Of a stretch of DNA of 25,378 nucleotides, positions 14,629 to 24,221 are shown in pieces; positions within the stretch are counted from its first letter, which is position 1; every line of letters begins with the position of its first letter. The stretch is from contig CAUDHE010000030.1 in NCBI GenBank assembly GCA_958449275.1, positions 1 to 25,378 of the forward strand. Reading direction: 5' to 3'. The translations under genes and the position numbers were made by a program. The notes beneath the pieces are model-generated. The model ran no database searches. It worked only from the letters and a program-made list of their open reading frames with translations, and had not been told where the DNA came from. The DNA comes from an uncultured Alistipes sp. (GTDB taxonomy: Bacteria; Bacteroidota; Bacteroidia; Bacteroidales; Rikenellaceae).

Positions 14629-16602
14629 TTACTGCTCCGAAACGGTCCAGTCGTAGTTCTGAACCATCAGCGGATTACGACGCACATCGGCATCGGGAAT
14701 GGGCATCAGATAGTGGCGGGGCTGGAAGTAACGCGTCTGGAAGCCCACTTTCTTGAAGAAGTTGGGGGCATCCTCGCGATAGCTCAGACCGTGAAGATCG
14801 CCGCCTTCGCCGCCCTTGTGATATTTGGGATAGATCCAGTCGTCGCCCTCGGCCATGTCGGCCACCTTCCAACGGCGCACGTCGAAGAAACGGGCCGACT
14901 CGAAGCACAGCTCCACCAGACGCTCGCGACGTACGAGGTTAATCACGTCATAACCACGGCTCACGTAGTCCACACGGTCGAAACCGTTGTCGTCCTTGCC
15001 CGTACCGTATTCGGGAACGCCTGCGCGGGCGCGGATCTTGTTGACGTACTCGATGGCGCCTCGGGTATCGCCGCACTCGGCCAAAGCCTCGGCATAGCTC
15101 AGATATACCTCGCCCAGACGCATGTTGCCCGAGTAGTGGTTATCGCGGCCCTCCTCGCGGTTCGAACGTGCGCACTTGCGCATGCCGTAACCCGTGTAGG
15201 GAGCGTCGTGCCCCATCTTCTGGTTACCCGAGTTGCCGTTGTAATAGAGCTCGGTGGTCAGTTCGCCCGCCGTAGTCTCGGTATTGAGCCAAGTCGATCC
15301 GTTGTACGTCACGCATACGTAGAAACGGGGTTCGCGGTTGGCCCACTGCTTGAGCGTAAGGTTCGAATTCTTCTTGAAATAGTTGCGCTCGGGAACCACG
15401 GGATCGTTGAAATCCTCCTCCGAACCGTACATGTCGGCCGAGGGAACGGTATTGATGCCGTACTCCACCTTTTGATAGTCGGGATCGTCGACTATGCGCA
15501 GACCCTTGTCGGTGAAGAACATGTCGACCATCTCCTGGCTGGTGCCCAGACCCAGACCGCCTCGTAGCGAACCCACGTCGGTCTGACGGTGACCCGGAGT
15601 GATGGCATAGTTCAACTCGCCGTGCCATACCTCGCGGACGAATATGTTCTCCTTGCTGTCGAGGTAGCATCCCGTAGTGATCTGACGATACGACTCGTAG
15701 AAATCGGTCTTGCCGTCGGCAGTCTTCACCACGTGCAGATCGTAATAAGCGGGGACGAACTCGTCGAGGAACTCCTTGAACGCATCGCGAGCCTTCTCCC
15801 ACTTGGTGCGGTCCTCGGCCTGAGGGAACAGATGCGTGCCGTCGGGATTCACCACGTTGCCGTACATCGTGTTGCCGTTGTAAAGCGGACTGGCGGCATA
15901 GAGCAGCACTTTGGCTTTGTAGGCCTTGCAGGCGCCGCGGTCGATACGGCCGTAGTTGGCGCCCGTGTAACGTGCGGGCAGCTCCTTGGCGGCGGCATCG
16001 AACTCATCGGTGATGAATTTCACGCACTCGTCCACGGTGTTGCGCGCACGCAGCAGCGAGCCGAGTTCGGCGCCCGTATCCACGGGATCCTCGCCCAAAA
16101 TCACTATCGGGCCGTAGCAACGGAAAATATTCCAGTAGTAGTAAGCACGCAAGGCACGGGCCTGAGCTTTCCACACCACTTTCTCCGAATCGGTGAGTTC
16201 GGGGTTGGCGTCCACGTTCTGTATGAAAATCGACGCCTTGTTGATACCCTGATAGTAATGGTCGTACCAGAAAGTCACGTAATCCGACGAGGCCGAGGTC
16301 TGGTTGAGATTCCACTTGTGAGAGTTGTGCCAGTCCCAGCTCCAGTTGGCTTCGACCGATCCCGCCATCCAAATACCGCCGTAACGGTCCGAATAGCTGG
16401 TGTAGAAACGCTCGCCGGTATTGTCGTCGGGAGCATAGGAATAGATGTTGTTGAGGAACTGCTCGGTCTTCTGACGGTTCGAGAAGGTGTCGTTCAGGTC
16501 GAACTGCACACCCGGCATCTCCTCGAAGAAGTCGCAGCCGACCAAACCGATGGTCATCGAGAGAGCCAGTACGCTTAATTTAAATATCTTTTTCATAAAC
16601 AT
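14629..16602 (-). CDS. SusD/RagB-family glycan-binding lipoprotein
   Basis: A 657-residue surface lipoprotein. The signal peptide ends in the lipobox GLVGC (Cys23 counted from the first ATG). The start may be ATG 16602 (MFMKK) or ATG 16596 (MKKIFKL); the second looks more like usual lipoprotein starts. The body shows SusD hallmarks: FLNNIYSYAPD near the start, a helical TPR-like part with 'ARALRAYYYWNIFRCYGPIVI', 'LSYAEALAECGDTRGAIEYVNKIRARAGV', and the C-terminal PIPDADVRRNPLMVQNY. It forms the lid of the SusC transporter and captures the oligosaccharide. It follows susC by 16 nt, so they are cotranscribed. At 657 residues it is longer than the usual 500-600. Confidence 0.96.
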   Translation of the reverse strand: MFMKKIFKLSVLALSMTIGLVGCDFFEEMPGVQFDLNDTFSNRQKTEQFLNNIYSYAPDDNTGERFYTSYSDRYGGIWMAGSVEANWSWDWHNSHKWNLNQTSASSDYVTFWYDHYYQGINKASIFIQNVDANPELTDSEKVVWKAQARALRAYYYWNIFRCYGPIVILGEDPVDTGAELGSLLRARNTVDECVKFITDEFDAAAKELPARYTGANYGRIDRGACKAYKAKVLLYAASPLYNGNTMYGNVVNPDGTHLFPQAEDRTKWEKARDAFKEFLDEFVPAYYDLHVVKTADGKTDFYESYRQITTGCYLDSKENIFVREVWHGELNYAITPGHRQTDVGSLRGGLGLGTSQEMVDMFFTDKGLRIVDDPDYQKVEYGINTVPSADMYGSEEDFNDPVVPERNYFKKNSNLTLKQWANREPRFYVCVTYNGSTWLNTETTAGELTTELYYNGNSGNQKMGHDAPYTGYGMRKCARSNREEGRDNHYSGNMRLGEVYLSYAEALAECGDTRGAIEYVNKIRARAGVPEYGTGKDDNGFDRVDYVSRGYDVINLVRRERLVELCFESARFFDVRRWKVADMAEGDDWIYPKYHKGGEGGDLHGLSYREDAPNFFKKVGFQTRYFQPRHYLMPIPDADVRRNPLMVQNYDWTVSEQ

Positions 16603-16618
16603 TATTCGTAATTTAAGG

Positions 16619-19600
16619 TTAGAAGCTGAATCTTACACCGATCGAATAGCTCGAAGTGTTGGGATAGCTCGTACCGTTGTTGGTGTTGAGCTCGGGATCC
16701 CACAACTTGAAGTCCGAAACGGTGAACAGGTTGGTACCCATCACGTAGATCGAAGCATCCTTCAGGAAGCACTTGTTCATCCAGCGCTCGGGCAGCTTGT
16801 ACGACAGCGTAAGGTGCTTCAGACGCAGGAAGCCCACATCCTTCTGCCACCATGTACTGGTCTGGGTATTGTTGGTGTTCGACTCGCCCGTATAGGTCAG
16901 ACGAGGATAGAACACATCGGTATTGGTCGGATTTTCGGGATCCCAGCGGTCGTTGATGTTGCTGTAAAGGTTATCCAGACCGTTCTGGCCCGAGAAAGGA
17001 TGGATCGAGCGGCCGCTCAGGCAGCGATCGGCTTTGGCTATGCCCTGGAACAAAGCGCTGATCGAGAAGTTGTGAACCTGAAGGTCGAAACCGAAACCGT
17101 AGTAGATCTGGGGAACGTCGCCCTGACCGATAAGCGTCTTGTCGTTCTCGTCGATACGCCCGTCGTCGTTGAGATCGCGATACTTGATGTCGCCCGGATA
17201 GAGTTTGCCGAACTGCTCGACGCCGTACGAGTCGATCTCCTCCTGACTGGTGAAGAGTCCGTCGGCGATATAACCCCAGCGGCCGTTGACGTTGGTACCG
17301 CGGGTTTCGAGCCACGGATAGGCGGGTACGGGCGAATCGTCCTCGACGATGGTGTCCTTATTCCAGGTGAAGTTGCCTCGAACGGTGAGGAATACGCTCT
17401 TTCCGATAGGCTGCGTGTATTGCAACTGGGCGTCGAGACCCTTGTTGTCCACTATACCGAGGTTGGCGTAGGGATTCTCCACGAAACCGGCGTACTCGGG
17501 AATGACGCGGCGACGCAGGAAGATCTTGTCGCGGTGCTCCTTGAAAAGGTCGACGGTCAACGTCAGGCGATCCTTCAGGAAGTTGATATCAATACCGAGG
17601 TCCTGCTTGCGCGAACGCGACCAGGTCACGTCTACGCCGTATTTGAGAATACTCCAGCCGCTGGTCAAACCGTACGACTCGCCGAAACGGTTACCGTAGA
17701 TACCGCTCGAACCCATGATGCCCTGATACATGAAACGGCGGTCGGTGGTGGTGTCGCTACCCACCCAACCCAGCGTGTAACGCAGCTTGAAATACGAAAC
17801 GGGGTTCTCGTGTCCCCAGAACGATTCATTAGAGATCACCCAACCCAAACCTACTGCGGGGAAGGTACCGTAACGGTTGCCGGGCGAGAAGTTCTCCGAA
17901 CCGTTGATACCCACGTTACCCTCGATCAGGTAGCGGTCGTCGTACGAATAGGTCAGACGCGCCGCATAACCCTTGTTCTTGTAGGGCAGCGAATTGATCT
18001 TGTCGCTCGTGGTCAGATCGCGGTAAACCTTCTGGTTGTAGAGCAACAGACCGCCCACGCGATGCTTGCCGAATGTACGGTCGTAGTTGAGCGAAGCCTC
18101 GAAATAGGTGGTGCGGTTCGCACCCGAGCTTTGGCCGAAGTCGAGGGCTTGGTTACCCTGACGCACGCGGTTCTTCAGATAGTTACCCTCTTCGTCGAAA
18201 ATAGTGTCCTCGATCCAAAGACCCGTCGAGGGATCTTTCGAGCCCGCGAAGTAGAACATGTCGTCCCAGCGGCTGTAGTTGAGCGTACGCGAGTTGTAGG
18301 CGTCGAAAGCGAGCAGAGCCGAGAGATTGAAGCCCTCGCTCCATTTGGCGAAGCCCAGATCCTGCGTCACGCGAATGTTGGAATTGAGCGTGTTTTTGAA
18401 CTCCTGATAGTAACCGCGCAACGCGAGGTCCATATAGGGGTTACGCAAATCGCCGTTGGGGCTGAGACCCGACAACGTGCCGTCGGGCATGGTCTTGGGC
18501 AGGTAAACGGGGTTGATCTCCATCGAAGACGAGAAGAGCGAAGCCGCACTTTGCTGCGGATAGTGACCCGCCGAAAGGTAACCGTTGAAGCCGACGTCGA
18601 CGGTCGTCGTCTTGGTGGGTTTCAAATTGACGTTCGAAGTAAAGTTGTATCGATCATAATTCATTTTGGTGTTATAATTCTCCAGCTCGAAGTTGCGGGT
18701 CATACCCACCTCGTTGTAGTAGCTCAGCGACACGTAGTAATTGGCGCTGGGCAGACCGCCTCGTATGCTGACGTTGGCGCGGCGGTTGTGACCCCAATCC
18801 TTGAATATCTCCTTCATCCAGTTCACGGCGGGATAGAGATACTCGTTGTACATTCTCGGGTTGTCGTTATCCGCCAAACCGTGAGCCTTCTTCGTGGCCT
18901 CGATGTATTCGGGCGTGTAGAGCGGTGCCGAGTTGGGATAGGCATTGGCGTAAGCCTCGTTGGCCACGGCCATATAAGTATAGGCGTCGGCCATCTTGGG
19001 CACGTTGGTCATGCGGGTGAAGCTCTCGTAGTAGTCGAAAGCGATCGAAGGCTTGCCCACCTTACCGGGCTTGGTCTTGATGATAATAACGCCGTTGGCA
19101 CCTCGTACGCCGTAGACTGCGGTGGCCGAAGCGTCTTTCAGTACGGTGAACGACTCGATATCCTCGGGATCGATGTTGTTGAAGCTGCGCTCCACACCGT
19201 CCACGAGAATAAGGGGCTTGGAGTTCTGTCCCGCGAGGGTCGAGATACCGCGGATCCAGATATCCGAATCGTCGTGACCCGGCTCGCCGCTGCGCTGTAC
19301 CGAAACCACACCCGCGATACGGCCCGAGATGGCCGATGACAGGTTACCCGTCGGGATCTTGATATCCTCGGCACGCAAAGCCGACTGCGCGCCCACGACC
19401 GACACCTTGCGCTGACGGCCGTAACCGACCACGACGAGCTCGTCTAGCGTCGACACATCCTCGACAAGCACCACGTCGATCACGTGCTGCGCGCCTACGC
19501 GTATCTCCTGCGGCTTGAAGCCGAGAAACGAATACTCGACCAGCGCGTTGGCCTTTTTCAACTTGAGCGTGTACTGACCGTTGGCGTCGGTAACGACGGC

Positions 19601-19777
19601 GTTAGTCGTGCCGACCTCCATAACGGTGGCTCCGTTCATAAACTCGCCCTTCTCGTTCGTGACGCGACCCGTGATGGTCGTATCCTGAGCGTGAGCGACA
19701 CCGAGGCCGCCGAGCAGAGCAAACAGTAAACATAATGGCATGGCAAAATGTTTAACCTTTTCAAACCATTTCCTCAT
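16619..19777 (-). CDS. SusC/RagA-family TonB-dependent outer membrane transporter
   Basis: A 1052-residue protein with a signal peptide cut after AHA30. Then follow a carboxypeptidase-regulatory-like domain (about 34-108, GRVTNEKGEFMNGATVMEVGTTNAVVTDANGQY in pieces), a TonB-box-like DELVVVGYG (112-120), a plug domain with 'IRGISTLAGQNSKPLILVDGVE', 'SFTVLKDASATAVYGVRGANGVI', and a 22-strand-type barrel ending in GVRFSF, the aromatic C terminus that outer membrane proteins need for insertion. With SusD it imports an oligosaccharide, here presumably a mannose-rich one. It is the first gene after the regulator. The promoter is not obvious: only TACATTCG at 19829-19822 resembles a -7 box. Confidence 0.97.
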   Translation of the reverse strand: MRKWFEKVKHFAMPLCLLFALLGGLGVAHAQDTTITGRVTNEKGEFMNGATVMEVGTTNAVVTDANGQYTLKLKKANALVEYSFLGFKPQEIRVGAQHVIDVVLVEDVSTLDELVVVGYGRQRKVSVVGAQSALRAEDIKIPTGNLSSAISGRIAGVVSVQRSGEPGHDDSDIWIRGISTLAGQNSKPLILVDGVERSFNNIDPEDIESFTVLKDASATAVYGVRGANGVIIIKTKPGKVGKPSIAFDYYESFTRMTNVPKMADAYTYMAVANEAYANAYPNSAPLYTPEYIEATKKAHGLADNDNPRMYNEYLYPAVNWMKEIFKDWGHNRRANVSIRGGLPSANYYVSLSYYNEVGMTRNFELENYNTKMNYDRYNFTSNVNLKPTKTTTVDVGFNGYLSAGHYPQQSAASLFSSSMEINPVYLPKTMPDGTLSGLSPNGDLRNPYMDLALRGYYQEFKNTLNSNIRVTQDLGFAKWSEGFNLSALLAFDAYNSRTLNYSRWDDMFYFAGSKDPSTGLWIEDTIFDEEGNYLKNRVRQGNQALDFGQSSGANRTTYFEASLNYDRTFGKHRVGGLLLYNQKVYRDLTTSDKINSLPYKNKGYAARLTYSYDDRYLIEGNVGINGSENFSPGNRYGTFPAVGLGWVISNESFWGHENPVSYFKLRYTLGWVGSDTTTDRRFMYQGIMGSSGIYGNRFGESYGLTSGWSILKYGVDVTWSRSRKQDLGIDINFLKDRLTLTVDLFKEHRDKIFLRRRVIPEYAGFVENPYANLGIVDNKGLDAQLQYTQPIGKSVFLTVRGNFTWNKDTIVEDDSPVPAYPWLETRGTNVNGRWGYIADGLFTSQEEIDSYGVEQFGKLYPGDIKYRDLNDDGRIDENDKTLIGQGDVPQIYYGFGFDLQVHNFSISALFQGIAKADRCLSGRSIHPFSGQNGLDNLYSNINDRWDPENPTNTDVFYPRLTYTGESNTNNTQTSTWWQKDVGFLRLKHLTLSYKLPERWMNKCFLKDASIYVMGTNLFTVSDFKLWDPELNTNNGTSYPNTSSYSIGVRFSF

Positions 19778-19932
19778 AATTTCAGGTTTAGTTAATAAAT
19801 AATTAGATTAGGTTTCGATTGCGAATGTACTATCAAACCGCCCGCTCCGCGTTCCCTATCGCGCCAAACTTTCGGGAAATTAAGACATGGCCGAACAGGG
19901 CACACGTTCGACAAATAATTTAATAACTCACG

Positions 19933-19950
19933 CAATGATTATCAATGATT
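19933..19950. promoter_or_regulatory. Direct repeat upstream of susC, candidate regulator site
   Basis: CAATGATT occurs at 19933-19940 and again at 19943-19950, exactly one helical turn apart, about 155 bp before the susC start and in the non-coding gap after the regulator gene. AraC-type DNA-binding domains usually contact such direct repeats. That the regulator encoded next door binds here is inference. Confidence 0.4.
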
Positions 19951-20008
19951 TACAACACGCGAAAAGTATACGCGCAAGCTGCCGACGGCAAAAAAGTGCA
20001 CAATCGCG

Positions 20009-23000
20009 TCACTGCCTGCAGGCGCCTCGGGCGGCATCGAAAGCCCCGCCGCGCGCGTTGCGGTATTCGCTGGGAGTGGTTCCGTATTTGGCGGCGAATT
20101 CACGGTAAAGATATGAACGGCTGGTAATGCCGATCTTGTCCATCACCTCCTTTATGGGCATATCGGTCTCGACCAAAAGGGCAGCCGCTTTTTCCAGTCG
20201 ATAATTCTTGACGAACATGGCGGGCGGGCAGTTCGAGACCTCCTTGAAGCGACGATAGAACTGTCGCGGACTCATCGCCAGACTGTCGGCGATAAAAGAG
20301 GTGCTGAAATTCTCACGGTCGATATTCTCCTCGATTACGGCTACCATACGACGTATGAAATCGACCTGCTCGCCCGTGGTGCAGGTGAACATATCGGCCA
20401 TGTCGACCGACAGCCCGTCGATATGCGCCGACCTCGATTCGGCGATGCGTCCGCAGACGGCCTTGTGCAGAATCTCGCGCAGATAGACTATATCGTAAGG
20501 CAACACCGCATAAGCATCGGCATGCAGCACCATGCGGCGACGGATGGAATAGGGAACCTTCCACGTCAGCAACGGAACGAAAACCGTGCGTGTCGGCAGC
20601 GTCCGATTGCGGTCGAGGAACTCCATGAAAGCGTCGCCCGCATCGGCATACATGGTCATGTCGACGAGGAACACGGCCGGTCGGGTATGCTCCATGAACT
20701 CCATTGCCTGACGTATGCTACGCACCTGGCGGACAGCATAGCCCGACGACAGCAATTCGCTCACTAACCAACACATCTCGTCGCGATCCTCCAGCATGAG
20801 AACAATCTTGCGCTCGCCCTCCGACTCCTCGCCGCAAGCCGCCGAAAACGACATCCGCAATTCCGACAACTCCTCGTCATATACGATCCCGGGAGCAGCC
20901 GACTCCAAGGCTTGCGCGACGAAGTTGCGCAACACGCGGATTTCGAAAGCGGTAACGGTATCGCGCCCCGCGGAGAGCGGAAGCGGAGCCTGCCCGTCGG
21001 CCAGACTGTCGCGAAGATGCCGCACCACACTGCTCTTCGAGCTGCGGAACACGAGCGTCAGCCTCGAATCATCCGCGGAAGCCGAAACCGACAAACGCTT
21101 GCCACCCGCCGCAAACAGGCAGGCATAGACGAAAAACAGTCGAAAGGCATTCTTATACAGCGGGAATGTCAGGTCGGCGGGAACGGCGATCTCCACGCCC
21201 CTCAAATCGATGCCTCGGCCGGCCAATAGGGCGATCGCCTCGTCGGATATCTCCTTAATGGCTGCGTCACCGACAACGGTAAATTGCAGTTCGGCGGGAG
21301 GGGGGGGGAATTTTCGATCCGACAAACGCCCCGACAAGCCGTAAGGCCACAACAGCGAAACTACGATTTCGCGGACTCGGTCCACCGCTCTCGACTGTCT
21401 GTCGGCAGACAGATTCTCGCTTCGCAAGGACTCGCAGATGCGATACACGGCAGTCAGTCCCGCGACGGATTCGCGATCCCGGACGGCCGCCACCGACTGC
21501 GGCACGACGTTGTCGGCATACTCGCACCGCCGCAAACGCCCCAACAGACGCCGACGGCGATTCGCGCGACGGAACTGCATCGCCGCGGCGAACGACATGG
21601 CGGCGAAGACGGCGACCAACGCCATGCGCGCCGCAAAGGTCTGGTACCACAACGGCAAAACATATATCGGGATGACCATATTCCTGAAATCGGTATCGAA
21701 AATATCCTTGCGGTAACGGATCTTGAAACGGTAGTTGCCCACGGGCAATCCGCGATAAACCACCTCGGACGACGGTCCGAAACGCGACCACTCCTTGTCG
21801 TGGCCCTCCAGCATCCACGAATATTCGATGCGCGAGCCCGAAATGTAATCGGGCACCGCGAATTTCAGCGACAGCTCCTCGTCCGTATATCGAAAACGTA
21901 AGGCGCCGTCGTCTCGGAACGCGGAGAGGCCGGCAGGCTCATGCCCTAACGCAACGTCGCGCAGCAGGATATCGGGATAGTATTCGCGGTCGACGGAACC
22001 GCTGCGGTCGATGTAAAGCAGGCCGTCGACACCGCCGAAAAAGAGTCGGCCCGTATACGGACACTTGTAATAAGCATCGTCGCAGAACTCGCCCACCTGC
22101 ACGCCGCCGCTATAATAATAGGTATGCGACGAAACGGTCGCCGGATTGTATTTGATAAGCCCTTTGTTGGTACTGAGCCACAAAAATCCGTCGGCATCCT
22201 CGCGAATACCGTGTATCATATCGTTCAACAGACCGTCTTCTCGACCGACATAACGTGCCTCCACCACCCTGCGGCCGTCGAATCGCAACGACACCATGCC
22301 CGCCGTAGTGCCCGCCAGCAACGCGCCGTCCGAGGTGCGGGCAAGGCACAACACATCGTCCACGGGTCGGCCGAACAGTTCGCGAAGCGAATAGACGTCG
22401 TAACTGCGCGAGGAGGTATCGAAACGCACAAGTCCCTGCTCGCGGCTTCCCAGCCACAGCACCGAATCGCCGTCCGACATCATGGAGAAAAACGTGCTCA
22501 ACTCCTGCTGCCGATGGAAAAATCGAAACTGTATGCGGGTCTTGACCCGCAGCGTGCCGCCCGAACGGTCGAGCGTCAGCCGATGGAGTCCGCCGCGCGC
22601 AGCCGCGACATAAAGCGTGGTGTCGTCGGCTTCGTGAAATGCGTGCACCTCCTCGATCGGCGGCCCGGGAGGCAGGATCAACCGATGCAGATGCGTGTCG
22701 TCGGTCATGCGATAGTAGATACCCGAAGGACCTGATCCGATCCAGAATCCGTCCATGTAATCGCTCTGCTTCAGCGAGAAAACCTGAAACTCCGTATTCT
22801 CGCGCACATAGGTTCCCATCGGCTGACGCGACTCGGCGTAGTATACGACGCACTTGTCGGGATTCACCCCCTCGGCGTAATCGCGGATGTGGATCAACCC
22901 GTCGCCCTTGGTGCCGACCCAAAGATCGCCGCGACGATCCGTCATGATCGAGCGCACTTGTCGCGTGAAGTTGGGCGAAAGGCGTTGCATCATCAGATTG

Positions 23001-24043
23001 GTCGCCACCGTATGCCGTTTGGCGTACATCATCGCGCCGCGTCCGTCGACACCGATCCACAAAGCGCCCTGCTCGGCATCCTTGCGCAGACAGAATATGC
23101 GCAGATTGCGATCGATTATCTCCTCGTCATATGCCTTGGTGGCGTTGAGCCGCACAAGTCCGTTAGTGCGAAAAGCGATCACGAAATCCTCGTAGAACGG
23201 CACCACGCCCGTAATGGGACCGTAACGCTCCAGCAGCGACTCGATATTGCGGATGAATACCTTGGTCTGCCGCCATACATCGTATATGTAAAGATTCTTA
23301 TCCGAATCGATGAAGCAAAACGAGGTGTCGTCGTCATGGAAAAGCGATTCGACGGGTTTGTGATGGAATCTCTGTCGGGTGACGGTCGGAATGGCAGGAC
23401 CCGCCTCGCGGTCGAAACTGTCGACAGAGATTTTATAAAGGTCGCCCGCATCGGAATCGGGAAAGAGCCACAACTCGCCGTCGCGGGTCACGAAAGCGCG
23501 CGAGGCGGGATCGCTCGAATGCAGGCCGAGCTTTTCGAGTCCTTCGAACCTTGCGAGGCGCGTATTGTAGAAGCTGAGGCTGTCAGTGTCCACCAACCAC
23601 GTATCGCCGTGCGAATTGGAGTGCAATGCGGCATCGGGAGCCATGCCGTAATTGGCGACCACCATCCTCTCGCCGCGCGAGAAACGTGCCACGCTCAGCC
23701 GCGTGGATATCCACAGATTGTCGCCGTCGGCCTTCGTGATGCCGTATATCACATTGTTGTCCAGCATCTGCGAATTAGGCTGCGACAAATCGGTGCGGAA
23801 TATCTCCATTCGGGTTCCGTCGAAACAGTTGACGCCGTCGTAGGTGCCGAACCACATCAGTTCCGAATCGTCCTTGTAGATGCAGATCACCGAACTGTGC
23901 GACAACCCCTGCCGATGATCGACCTCGGAGAATATGTAATCCTCACGCCCCGAAGCCGCCGCATATGCGTGCGGCATCGCGACGGAAAGCAGCGTCGACA
24001 GCAAAACGGCTATAATATGACGGTATTTCTTCAAATCCGACAA
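20009..24043 (-). CDS. Hybrid two-component-type PUL regulator, degenerate kinase, AraC output
   Basis: A 1344-residue membrane regulator. Parts in order: signal/membrane segment (about 10-28); periplasmic two-component beta-propeller repeats (about 35-700, for example LMWFGTYDGVNCFDG, DLWVGTKGDGLIHI, FLWLSTNKGLIKYNP); a Y_Y_Y domain (about 720-795, YSWMLEGHDKEW); a membrane helix (about 800-823); a kinase-like region (about 840-1065) with no recognisable H-box or ATP-binding G boxes; a receiver-like domain (about 1078-1200) with E1085/D1086 and D1128 but Leu1181 in place of the conserved Lys; an AraC helix-turn-helix domain (about 1236-1330). It should sense the locus glycan and switch on susCD. 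The start is not ATG: TTG at 24043 or, more likely, TTG at 24034 (would give MKKYRHIIAV). A 9-C run at 21300-21308 lies in frame. Confidence 0.92.
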   Translation of the reverse strand: MSDLKKYRHIIAVLLSTLLSVAMPHAYAAASGREDYIFSEVDHRQGLSHSSVICIYKDDSELMWFGTYDGVNCFDGTRMEIFRTDLSQPNSQMLDNNVIYGITKADGDNLWISTRLSVARFSRGERMVVANYGMAPDAALHSNSHGDTWLVDTDSLSFYNTRLARFEGLEKLGLHSSDPASRAFVTRDGELWLFPDSDAGDLYKISVDSFDREAGPAIPTVTRQRFHHKPVESLFHDDDTSFCFIDSDKNLYIYDVWRQTKVFIRNIESLLERYGPITGVVPFYEDFVIAFRTNGLVRLNATKAYDEEIIDRNLRIFCLRKDAEQGALWIGVDGRGAMMYAKRHTVATNLMMQRLSPNFTRQVRSIMTDRRGDLWVGTKGDGLIHIRDYAEGVNPDKCVVYYAESRQPMGTYVRENTEFQVFSLKQSDYMDGFWIGSGPSGIYYRMTDDTHLHRLILPPGPPIEEVHAFHEADDTTLYVAAARGGLHRLTLDRSGGTLRVKTRIQFRFFHRQQELSTFFSMMSDGDSVLWLGSREQGLVRFDTSSRSYDVYSLRELFGRPVDDVLCLARTSDGALLAGTTAGMVSLRFDGRRVVEARYVGREDGLLNDMIHGIREDADGFLWLSTNKGLIKYNPATVSSHTYYYSGGVQVGEFCDDAYYKCPYTGRLFFGGVDGLLYIDRSGSVDREYYPDILLRDVALGHEPAGLSAFRDDGALRFRYTDEELSLKFAVPDYISGSRIEYSWMLEGHDKEWSRFGPSSEVVYRGLPVGNYRFKIRYRKDIFDTDFRNMVIPIYVLPLWYQTFAARMALVAVFAAMSFAAAMQFRRANRRRRLLGRLRRCEYADNVVPQSVAAVRDRESVAGLTAVYRICESLRSENLSADRQSRAVDRVREIVVSLLWPYGLSGRLSDRKFPPPPAELQFTVVGDAAIKEISDEAIALLAGRGIDLRGVEIAVPADLTFPLYKNAFRLFFVYACLFAAGGKRLSVSASADDSRLTLVFRSSKSSVVRHLRDSLADGQAPLPLSAGRDTVTAFEIRVLRNFVAQALESAAPGIVYDEELSELRMSFSAACGEESEGERKIVLMLEDRDEMCWLVSELLSSGYAVRQVRSIRQAMEFMEHTRPAVFLVDMTMYADAGDAFMEFLDRNRTLPTRTVFVPLLTWKVPYSIRRRMVLHADAYAVLPYDIVYLREILHKAVCGRIAESRSAHIDGLSVDMADMFTCTTGEQVDFIRRMVAVIEENIDRENFSTSFIADSLAMSPRQFYRRFKEVSNCPPAMFVKNYRLEKAAALLVETDMPIKEVMDKIGITSRSYLYREFAAKYGTTPSEYRNARGGAFDAARGACRQ
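21300..21308. repeat. 9-nt G/C homopolymer inside the regulator gene
   Basis: Nine G on the plus strand (nine C in the coding strand) encode part of KFPPPPAE (Pro913-916) in the cytoplasmic kinase-like region. As read the frame is kept. A gain or loss of one base would remove the receiver and AraC domains. Confidence 0.85.
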
Positions 24044-24114
24044 AGTGGGTTGGTCGTGCGGCGCGGAAGCCGCGGGCTTCGCGATATTACGTATTCATAC
24101 AACTTTTTCGAGTA

Positions 24115-24145
24115 TAAAAGTAGCAATTTTTTGCCGTTCGGCAAA
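24115..24145 (-). promoter_or_regulatory. Promoter of the regulator gene
   Basis: On the minus strand TTTG (24145-24142), 19 nt, then TACTTTTA (24122-24115), matching TTTG-N19-TAnnTTTG except for the last base. Transcription would begin near 24108, about 65-75 nt before the start codon. The -33 box overlaps a small dyad (TTTGCC, 4 nt, GGCAAA at 24131-24146), a possible operator. Confidence 0.65.
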
Positions 24146-24221
24146 TGATTTTCCGAAATTTCGTTTCGCGACAAACGAAAAACATATCGCGGCGATCCGC
24201 ACTCGTATGACCGAAAAACGG

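Noticed and set aside
16487..19339. 950-codon open frame opposite susC and the start of susD
   Set aside because: Antisense shadow of an unmistakable SusC; composition is that of a reverse-strand frame and no motif is present.
22889..24148. 419-codon plus-strand frame opposite the regulator's propeller region
   Set aside because: Antisense to clear propeller repeats; no protein-like signature.
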